From Halomonas meridiana (GTDB lineage: Bacteria; Pseudomonadota; Gammaproteobacteria; Pseudomonadales; Halomonadaceae), in contig NZ_CP024621.1 in assembly GCF_009846525.1 (NCBI RefSeq), forward strand, positions 620,001 through 684,000: a stretch of DNA of 64,000 nt. The letters run 5' to 3'. Made by a program: the position numbers and the translations under genes. Positions 16,510-23,035 of the stretch are shown here, in pieces. Numbering within the stretch: position 1 is the stretch's first letter; each line of letters opens with the position of its first letter. Under the pieces are notes generated by a model, which made no database searches, was not told the DNA's origin, and worked only from the letters and a program-made list of their open reading frames with translations.

Positions 16510-16622
16510 GCTCAGCACTCTAGGTATTTAAAAAAATAACAGCACGCTTGCATCAACAGGTTTCAAAAATAGATCAACACAACAACCGCTATAAAAGATC
16601 ACCTTGTGCAGGAGACAAACGA

Positions 16623-17620
16623 ATGAAAAAAGTAACACTCACCCTGGGCATGCTTACCGCCTTGGCTTCGACTCACGTATTGGCGGTTGATCAAATCAAT
16701 GCCGTTCATGCTTTTCCGCCTTCCTTAATCTACACGCAAAGCTTTTTAGAGTTTGTTGATAAGGTAAACGAGCGCGGTGAAGGGGTGGTACAGATCAACG
16801 TGCGTGGCGGTCCTGAAGTGATTGGCCTTTCCGAGCAACCTGATGCGGTGCGTAATGGCGTGGTGGATATGGCGTATACCGCTGCCAGCTTTTACGCCGG
16901 TACCGTGCCGGAACGCGATGCCATGGTGGCGTCTAATACCAATGCCATCTATGCCCGTGAAAATGGTGGTATCGACCTGCTCAACCAGATCCACCAGGAA
17001 AAATGGGCACCTATTATCTGGGTTGGTTCGATAGCGGGGTCAGCTACAACCTCTACACCATTGACGAGCCTAGTATGGACGAAGAAGGCAATCTGAGTAT
17101 TTCAGGCCTGCGCCTGCGCAGTAACCCTGTTTATGATGCCTTCTTCCAGGACTATCTGGGAGCGCAGCCGATTAGCTTGCCGACCACTGATGTGTATGCC
17201 GCCTTGGAGCGTAGCGTGGTTAATGCCACCGGTTGGACTCAGATTGGCCTGAAAGACCTCAACTGGGACCGTTTCCTGAACTACCGGGTGGACCCTGCCT
17301 TCTTCTCCACGGACATGGGCGTTATCGTCAACCTGGATAAGTGGAACCAGCTGAGCGAAGAGTCCCAGCAGATCCTTCAGGAAGTGGCAATTGAGCATGA
17401 GCGTGAAAGCGCTGAAAAACTGGCTGAGCTAGCCGAGGAACAGCAGGCGCAACTTGAAGCCGATGGTATGCAAGTGGTGACACTGGAAGGCGAAGCGGCA
17501 CAGCGTTTCTCCGATGCGGCCCGTGATGCCACCTGGGAACGCATGCGTCGCCAGATGGAGCGTCATCCCATGGGGCTTGAGCACTACGATACGCTGATCG
17601 AAAAATTCAACGATCTATAA
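16623..17620 (+). pseudogene. TRAP transporter substrate-binding protein DctP, frameshifted
   Basis: Periplasmic solute receptor of a TRAP transporter, broken into two frames. Frame one begins at ATG 16623 after AGGAGA with signal peptide MKKVTLTLGMLTALASTHVLA and runs to NQIHQEK near 17003. The rest, MGTYYLGWFDSG to the stop at 17620, is one frame off. Adding one A to the A5 run at 16999-17003 would join them into a normal 332-residue protein (EKMGTYYLGWF). No other damage is visible. It is either a recent inactivating mutation, a phase-variable site or a homopolymer sequencing error. The substrate is probably the pathway's organic acid or imide. Confidence 0.88.
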
Positions 17621-17627
17621 AACGTAG

Positions 17628-17652
17628 GGGGCGCCGAGTAATCGAGCGCCCC
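17628..17652 (+). promoter_or_regulatory. Intercistronic hairpin between dctP and dctQ
   Basis: GGGGCGC pairs with GCGCCCC across an 11-nt loop, directly after the binding-protein stop and without a T-tract. Such hairpins commonly stabilise the upstream message so that binding protein exceeds membrane subunits. Confidence 0.5.
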
Positions 17653-17681
17653 GTTTGTGTGGCTATTTTCCAGGGTTTCTT

Positions 17682-18188
17682 ATGCGCTACGCACAACGCG
17701 GCTACCTGCTGCTGCTAAACGGCATGGCCCTACTGGCCGCCATCATGCTGGTCTGGCTGATGGTGGCAGTGGTGCTCTCGGTGATTATTCGCAACTTAGG
17801 GCTTCAGCCATCGGCTTGGTTCTTTCTTTCCACCGAGTACGCCATGTTCTACCTCACGCTATTAGGAGCACCGTGGTTGGTGCGCCAAAAAGGCCACGTA
17901 CATATTGAATTGCTAACATCGGTGCTGCCGCCGCCCGTACTGAATGTGCTCAGCCGAGGCGTGTCGCTACTGTGCGTAGTGGTCTGCGGCGTTCTGGCGT
18001 GGAAGGGGTTGGACTTAGTGTTCATGAATATAGAGCGTACCGATTATGACGTGCGTGCTTACTTTGTGCCTAAGTGGATCTTGACCATTGTATTTCCCAT
18101 CAGTTTTACACTGATGGCGATTGAGTTTGGCCGCTTTGTGGTCGGTCATGACATTCTTCACAGCGGCGAAGCGGGGATTAAAGAATAA
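17682..18188 (+). CDS. TRAP transporter small membrane subunit, DctQ type
   Basis: 168-residue protein with four hydrophobic segments (about residues 7-34, 44-62, 85-106 and 128-150), the usual DctQ layout. WFFLSTEYAMFYLTLLGAPWLVRQKGHVHIELL contains the conserved E-Y-x-M and RxxGHVxIELL signature. It bridges receptor and large subunit in import driven by an ion gradient, fitting a halophile using sodium. I start at ATG 17682 rather than an upstream in-frame codon at 17655, which lies in the hairpin tail. Its TAA overlaps the dctM ATG (TAATG). Confidence 0.88.
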   Translation: MRYAQRGYLLLLNGMALLAAIMLVWLMVAVVLSVIIRNLGLQPSAWFFLSTEYAMFYLTLLGAPWLVRQKGHVHIELLTSVLPPPVLNVLSRGVSLLCVVVCGVLAWKGLDLVFMNIERTDYDVRAYFVPKWILTIVFPISFTLMAIEFGRFVVGHDILHSGEAGIKE

Positions 18189-19501
18189 TGGAATGGTACT
18201 TTGCGCTCGCCTTTTTACTCTCGCTCATCCTGATCTTTATGGCGATTGGTACGCCCATCGCCCTGGCATTTTTAGCCGCCAATGTGATTGGCGCGTGGCA
18301 CTTTATGGGCGGACAAACGGGCATTCTACAGATGCTCAACAACGGTTTTGGCGCGCTCTCTAGCTTCAACTTAGTGCCGATCCCGCTTTTCTTGTTGATG
18401 GGTGAACTGTTCTTCCGCACCGGTTTGGGCATGAAAATGTTCAATGCCGTCGACCAATTGATGGGCAAAGTGCCGGGGCGTTTATCTTACGTAACGGTCG
18501 TGGGCGGCACGGCATTTTCCACTTTAAGTGGTTCTTCGATGGGGTCCACCGCCTTGATGGGGTCGCTACTGGTGCCTGAAATGGAGCGCCGAGGGTATAA
18601 AAAGAAAATGGCCATTGGGCCGATCCTGGGCACTGGCGGTCTTGCGATTATTATTCCGCCTTCTGCACTAGCGGTACTATTAGCAACGTTGGCAAAAGTA
18701 GATATCGGTGCGCTACTGATTGCGGGTATCTTACCGGGGCTGACGCTGGCAGGTTTCTATATCGCCACTATCTTTATTCAAACGAAGCTGGACCCCTTGG
18801 CGGCGCCAAACTATGAGCTTGAACCGGTACCACTGAAGGCTAAGTTAAAACTGATAGTGACCGATATTCTGCCGATGCTGAGTGTGATGGTCGTTATTGT
18901 GGCGTTGATGCTGATTGGTTTTGCCACGCCTTCTGAGGCAGCCGCGTTTGGAGCGTTGGGCGTCATTATTTTGGCGTTTATCTTCCGTTGCATGACATGG
19001 GAAGCGTTCAAACTATCGGTCACCGGGGCATTAAAAGTCACCTTGATGGCCTACTTGATTGTGTTCGGCTCGGCCACGTTCAGCCAGTTGCTCGGTTTCT
19101 CAGGAGCTTCGGGTGGGCTGATTAGCTGGGCTACCAGCTTCGACCTATCGCCTATCCTAATGCTGCTGGCGATGTTTGCGGTGCTGCTGGTGCTAGGCAC
19201 TTTCATGGAGCAGATCTCTATTATGATGCTGACCGTACCGATCTTCTTCCCGCTGGCTCAAGCGTTAGGGTTCGATCTAGTGTGGTTTGGGGTAGTGGTC
19301 TTGCTAGCGTTAGAGATCAGCTTCTCGACGCCTCCCTTGGGGCTATTGCTCTTCGTTATGAAAGGCGTTGCGCCCGCTGGGACCACCATGCGTGAAATAT
19401 ACTCAGCAGCGATACCTTATATTCTCTGCTCGATGTTGCTGGTGGCGGTGCTGATCGTCTTTCCCGGCTTGGCCACCTGGCTGCCCAGTATGTTGCAGTA
19501 A
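18188..19501 (+). CDS. TRAP transporter large permease, DctM type
   Basis: 437-residue, strongly hydrophobic DctM/SiaM-type channel subunit with about 12 membrane segments. GGTAFSTLSGSSMGSTALMGSLLVPEM is the first family signature, and FSTPPLGLLLFVMKGVAP the second near residue 380. MGTxx-type region PPSALAVLLATLAKVDIGALLIAGILPG is also present. It completes the TRAP operon behind dctP and dctQ, and a strong terminator follows. Despite the broken dctP, both membrane subunits look intact, which argues for a very recent or artefactual dctP frameshift. Confidence 0.92.
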   Translation: MEWYFALAFLLSLILIFMAIGTPIALAFLAANVIGAWHFMGGQTGILQMLNNGFGALSSFNLVPIPLFLLMGELFFRTGLGMKMFNAVDQLMGKVPGRLSYVTVVGGTAFSTLSGSSMGSTALMGSLLVPEMERRGYKKKMAIGPILGTGGLAIIIPPSALAVLLATLAKVDIGALLIAGILPGLTLAGFYIATIFIQTKLDPLAAPNYELEPVPLKAKLKLIVTDILPMLSVMVVIVALMLIGFATPSEAAAFGALGVIILAFIFRCMTWEAFKLSVTGALKVTLMAYLIVFGSATFSQLLGFSGASGGLISWATSFDLSPILMLLAMFAVLLVLGTFMEQISIMMLTVPIFFPLAQALGFDLVWFGVVVLLALEISFSTPPLGLLLFVMKGVAPAGTTMREIYSAAIPYILCSMLLVAVLIVFPGLATWLPSMLQ

Positions 19502-19521
19502 GTTGCATGCGGTTTATAAAA

Positions 19522-19547
19522 AGAGAGGCCTAGGCCTCTCTTTTTTT
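19522..19547. terminator. Strong terminator after the TRAP operon
   Basis: GAGAGGCC and GGCCTCTC form a near-perfect palindrome followed by T7 and preceded by A-rich sequence. It serves dctM on the + strand and probably the convergent COG0523 gene on the other. Confidence 0.88.
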
Positions 19548-19580
19548 ATGCGGTATCAAATAGCAGACAGTGAAGTCGAT

Positions 19581-20813
19581 TCACTCCCAGGCTGGGAACG
19601 GATCGGGCAGTTGCTGCCATACTTCCATGCCCTCCATTAGTTCGGCCTCGCTGAGCAAACAGCCGTCCAGCGCTTCACGCATTCTGGGCTCATCTAGGTT
19701 TTGGCCGATAAATACCAGCTCCTGGCGCATATCGCCAAACGGCTCTTGCCACTTCTCCATAATGAATTGGCGATACTCTGGGTCCTCTGGCCAGTCGGCT
19801 TCAGGAATGGCTTTCCAGAACACTCCTGCCGGGCCGTGATGGGCAATGCCACCTGCCTGGCTCCACTGGCCCGCATAGCGAGGGCGAGTCGCCAGCCAGA
19901 AGAAGCCTTTCGAGCGCAGCAGGCCTTTGCCAAACCATTCGGCGTTTAACAGGTCGTGAAACTTTTGAGGGTGAAAAGGGCGGCGAGCGTGGTAGGCGAA
20001 GCTGCCAATGCCGTACTCTTCGGTTTCGGGGATGTGTTCGCCACGTAGCTCTTTCAGCCAGCCGGGCGCTTGCTGCGCGTGTTCAAAGTTGAACTTGCCT
20101 GTATTCAGCACTTTTTCTAGCGGCACGCCACCTTGGGTGATGGGCACGATGTCTGCGTCGGGATTGAGCGAGCGTAGAATCGCTTTCAAAGCCTCCAGCT
20201 CTTTCTCAGTGATCAGGTCGGTCTTGCTGATCAGTAGGACATTGCAAAATTCAATTTGGTCGACCAACAGGTCTGCGACGTTACGTTCGTCCTCTTCGCC
20301 CAGGCTCTCTCCGACCTCTTCAAGGCTTTGCGCTTCCTGGTATTGGGCGAGGAAGTTAGCCCCGTCCACCACCGTCACGAGAGTGTCTAGCCGGGCAACG
20401 TGGGAAAGGCTTTGACCACTCTCATCTTCAAAGGTGAAGGTTTCGGCGACAGGCAGCGGTTCAGAAATGCCGGTCGACTCGATCACCAGGTAATCAAACT
20501 TACCTTCACGGGCCAGTTGGCTGACCTCGACCAGTAGATCTTCACGCAGGGTGCAGCAGATGCAGCCATTGCTCATTTCGACCAAGCGCTCGTCTGCGCG
20601 GTTGAGCGCAACATCACTGTCGAGCGTTGACTCGCCTGGGCCGCCGCGTACCAGGGTACCATCGATATTGACGTCGCTCATGTCATTGACGATCACCGCC
20701 ACCCGGAGGCCTTCACGGTTCGCCAGGATATGGTTGAGCACGGTGGTTTTGCCGGCACCTAAAAAGCCGGAAAGCACGGTCACGGGTAAGGGAGAAAGCA
20801 ACGACATTGCCAA
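19581..20813 (-). CDS. COG0523 (CobW/ZNG1-type) GTPase, probable zinc metallochaperone
   Basis: G3E-family GTPase of about 410 residues. Walker [10 protein letters not shown] near residue 16, the metal-binding motif [12 protein letters not shown] (GCxCC) near 83, ESTGISEP (switch II region) near 113, SKTDL as guanine-specificity motif near 196, and a CobW_C domain from about residue 265. Such proteins (ZigA, ZNG1, YjiA) hand zinc to client enzymes when zinc is scarce. A Zur-like box 23 bp upstream supports the zinc role over cobalt or nickel. Start is ATG 20813 or 20807. It faces dctM convergently and stands alone. Confidence 0.9.
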   Translation of the reverse strand: MAMSLLSPLPVTVLSGFLGAGKTTVLNHILANREGLRVAVIVNDMSDVNIDGTLVRGGPGESTLDSDVALNRADERLVEMSNGCICCTLREDLLVEVSQLAREGKFDYLVIESTGISEPLPVAETFTFEDESGQSLSHVARLDTLVTVVDGANFLAQYQEAQSLEEVGESLGEEDERNVADLLVDQIEFCNVLLISKTDLITEKELEALKAILRSLNPDADIVPITQGGVPLEKVLNTGKFNFEHAQQAPGWLKELRGEHIPETEEYGIGSFAYHARRPFHPQKFHDLLNAEWFGKGLLRSKGFFWLATRPRYAGQWSQAGGIAHHGPAGVFWKAIPEADWPEDPEYRQFIMEKWQEPFGDMRQELVFIGQNLDEPRMREALDGCLLSEAELMEGMEVWQQLPDPFPAWE

Positions 20814-20835
20814 GACCTTTCATAGTATATGTTAT

Positions 20836-20848
20836 GTGATAATATAAC
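20836..20848. promoter_or_regulatory. Zur-like operator before the COG0523 GTPase
   Basis: GTGATAATATAAC matches the Zur core GTTATANTATAAC at 12 of 13 positions, inside an AT-rich stretch directly upstream of the GTPase gene. An adjacent ATGTTAT at 20830-20835 may extend the protected region. Confidence 0.65.
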
Positions 20849-20940
20849 ATTATTGGGGCGCTGAAAATGGTCTTCGCCTCTCTGTTCCTTCCTAATGAGT
20901 AAGATATTAGAAGAGAGAGTGGGACAATAAGACAGTGGCG

Positions 20941-21216
20941 TTAACGTTTGTACTGGGTAGGGCAGTAGCCTCTCATCACATCGGGCGAGCGAAGCGACTG
21001 ATGTTTGGTAGTGCGGCTCGTGACCCGCTTGCGCCATAGGCGGAATGAGCCTGGGGTCATCTGGTAGCGCATGACCTCGATCACATCGGGTTCCCCTAAA
21101 CCAAATAGCCGTTCGATCGCTTCAAAAGGCGTGCGATCTTCCCAGGCCATTTCGATGACGCGAGACTGTTCGTCCTCTGGCAGGCGACGAAAGCGCTTTA
21201 CGGCGGCTTTGGGCAT
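20941..21216 (-). CDS. Small conserved protein, TIGR03643 family
   Basis: 91-residue basic protein. DEQSRVIEMAWEDRTPFEAIERLFGLGEPDVIEVMRYQMTPGSFRLWRKRV contains a helix-turn-helix-like stretch and is the core of the TIGR03643/DUF2805 family. Nearby RTTKHQSLRSPDVMRGYCPTQYKR is a variable tail. Function is unknown; the small helical core could bind nucleic acid. It lies alone between the COG0523 gene and a methyltransferase gene, with 124 nt of unassigned sequence upstream of the GTPase box and no obvious operon partner. Confidence 0.72.
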   Translation of the reverse strand: MPKAAVKRFRRLPEDEQSRVIEMAWEDRTPFEAIERLFGLGEPDVIEVMRYQMTPGSFRLWRKRVTSRTTKHQSLRSPDVMRGYCPTQYKR

Positions 21217-21348
21217 GGCGCGTCCTCATCATTGACGTTTTCGAATAGAGAGCAGGCAAACCCCAGTGCCCCACGGGTTGTGCAACGTAAGCTATACACA
21301 TTAATTTTATTGTATAGGTTTTTGCAAGCGATGAGCAATTAAACAGCG

Positions 21349-21963
21349 CTATTTGACGGCGAGCAGGGCACGAAACAGACCGTTCATGAGTACCGGCTCG
21401 TCTCGCTGAATACGAAAGCCAGCATGTTGGATCATGGGGCTGGCTTGACGCGTGATATCGGTCGCAATGATCGAAGTGAATACGTTCAACGTGCGGCGCC
21501 CCCACCCGGCAGGTTGGGTGTCGGGTTGGAATTTATCCATGACGCACAGTTGTCCGCCGGGTTTCAGTACGCGATAGGCCTCTGCCAAACCCTGCTCAGG
21601 GCGAGGCATGACCGCCAAAATCAGGTGCATGATGACGACATCGAAGTGTTCATCAGGATAGACGAGTTGGGTGGCGTCCATGACATGACAAGCCACATCA
21701 CGCTGATAGCGCTCGGCCCTGGCGCTGGCGCGCCGGACCATCGCAGGGGTGAGATCGGTCAGGTGTATTTCTAACTCGTGGGGCAAAAAGGGGAGGTCCA
21801 GCCCCGTCCCTGCTCCCACCAAGAGAACGCGCATACCGGGTTCCCAGTCCACATGGCTGAGCGCGACACGTCTTGGTCTGCGCAACGCGGGCGCTACAAT
21901 CGCATCGTAGAGAGGCGCGTAGGCGCTGTAGCGAAGACGATTCCAGGAAGTCGTGTTCAGCAT
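21349..21963 (-). CDS. Class I SAM-dependent methyltransferase (UbiE/PmtA-like)
   Basis: 204-residue methyltransferase. SAM motif I is VLLVGAGTGLDLPFLP near residue 47, the acidic LTDLTPAMVRRASARA follows, motif IV is FDVVIMHLILAVMPRPEQ near 107, and the VLKPGGQLCVMDKFQPD strand near 133 is the common post-motif. The N-terminal RLRYSAYAPLYDAIVAP resembles phosphatidylethanolamine N-methyltransferases of the PmtA/UbiE group, so lipid or quinone methylation is possible, but the acceptor is not determined. I start at ATG 21963. The 198 nt to the next gene contain nothing I can identify. Confidence 0.8.
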   Translation of the reverse strand: MLNTTSWNRLRYSAYAPLYDAIVAPALRRPRRVALSHVDWEPGMRVLLVGAGTGLDLPFLPHELEIHLTDLTPAMVRRASARAERYQRDVACHVMDATQLVYPDEHFDVVIMHLILAVMPRPEQGLAEAYRVLKPGGQLCVMDKFQPDTQPAGWGRRTLNVFTSIIATDITRQASPMIQHAGFRIQRDEPVLMNGLFRALLAVK

Positions 21964-22161
21964 AGGGCCTCGCAAGGTGGGAGTGAGCTGGGCACCAGGA
22001 CGGCGTCGAGTGTTGGGGCTGCCATGCTGAATGCAGCGCTCACTACCTATAGCACGAACCGTAGAGAAGCACCAAAGGTGCTGGCAACCCCGCCAGTCGC
22101 GTTGGGGGGAGCGGATACGTTAGGCAGTGATAGCTCAAAAGAGTCGGGATAGTCGTGTTGG

Positions 22162-22524
22162 TTACTCTTCGGTGGAGGAATCTTGTCGAAAACGCGTGGC
22201 CAAGCTTTCTATGAGTTCTAGCATCAATTGTCGATCATGCGGCTTTAGGGGGGCTAATAACGTTTTAATGCGCTGTGTTTGATCATCGACATGAACACTT
22301 GCTTGACCTAAAAGCTCGGCGGCTTCGCAATTGAAAATCTCGGCTAATTCTAATAAGCGGACGATGTTGGGAATGACACGCCCCCGCTCGATTCGAGAAA
22401 CGGCTTCATTGCCAACCCCAAGGCGTTCGGCCACCTCTTCCTGGGTCAACTGGCTGCGTATTCGCTGTTTGGCAATGGCTCTGCCGATGTTGCTAGCTAG
22501 CCGTTTCTGTTCGATTTTATTCAC
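22162..22524 (-). CDS. XRE-family helix-turn-helix regulator
   Basis: 120-residue protein with an N-terminal Cro/CI-type HTH (ASNIGRAIAKQRIRSQLTQ then EEVAERLGVGNEAVSRIERG, PNIVRLLELAEIFNCEAAELLG) at about residues 8-70 and a C-terminal helical part of about 45 residues. I prefer GTG 22524 because GGAGG lies 5 nt upstream; ATG 22536 in the same frame is an alternative. Operator-like repeats lie 60-90 bp upstream, so autoregulation is likely. No toxin or phage gene is adjacent; the targets are unknown. It diverges from the GGDEF-EAL gene across a long gap. Confidence 0.85.
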   Translation of the reverse strand: MNKIEQKRLASNIGRAIAKQRIRSQLTQEEVAERLGVGNEAVSRIERGRVIPNIVRLLELAEIFNCEAAELLGQASVHVDDQTQRIKTLLAPLKPHDRQLMLELIESLATRFRQDSSTEE

Positions 22525-22585
22525 ACGATCCTCCATATAGCCCTGAATGGTTGGGGAACGGCCTATTGACATGAAGGACTGTTTA

Positions 22586-22613
22586 GGTTGAATATCAACC
22601 TGATAGGTTGATA
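22586..22613. promoter_or_regulatory. Triple half-site operator of the XRE regulator
   Basis: Three half-sites in a row: GGTTGA (22586), TCAACC (22595) and GGTTGA (22606). The first two form a palindrome with a 3-bp spacer, the second and third TATCAACC-N5-GGTTGATA. Placement in front of the XRE gene suggests autoregulation. Confidence 0.6.
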
Positions 22614-22999
22614 ATGAGCGGCGTAAACTGTTTTTTTGGCCGCGCGCGGAAAAAGCATATAAATAGTGCAGTTAAATCTATTTAAATCGGTCATCTAAAA
22701 TAAATTTATGGTTAAGTTCATTAAAATTTAAAGGCCGTGTGTTATTGGCCTTAAGCGTTATTGCTTAAAGCATTTGCTTGAAAGATAGAGAGCGTGAGCT
22801 GTGCATCATGCGTTAAGCAATAAAAAAGACATGCCTTTTAAGCGCCGCTGCTCAAATGGCATCAATGGGCATAGGTAGCAAGGACGGGCGATGCTTTTTA
22901 AGGTGGCTGCTCACATGCAGCAGAGACAATCACTGTATGACTCAGGGATGATCACACAGCGGTCAATTCGGCTTTGATCAAAGCATTTGGCTTGCCAAC
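22614..22999. other. Long AT-rich gap between XRE and GGDEF-EAL genes
   Basis: No convincing gene. It holds an inverted repeat TTAAGC-N6-GCTTAA near 22750, an imperfect 30-bp direct repeat (22831-22860 and 22891-22920, exactly 60 bp apart, both with TTTTAAG and GCTGCTCA), and a perfect 14-bp palindrome GCTTTGATCAAAGC at 22971-22984 just before the GGDEF-EAL gene. These are probably regulatory. Confidence 0.5.
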
Positions 23000-23035
23000 G
23001 TGGCTGACCTATCAAACCCGAAGGCGCTTAATATC

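Noticed and set aside
22162..22524. Antitoxin or phage repressor
   Set aside because: No toxin, integrase or phage gene is adjacent, so only a general XRE regulator is supported.
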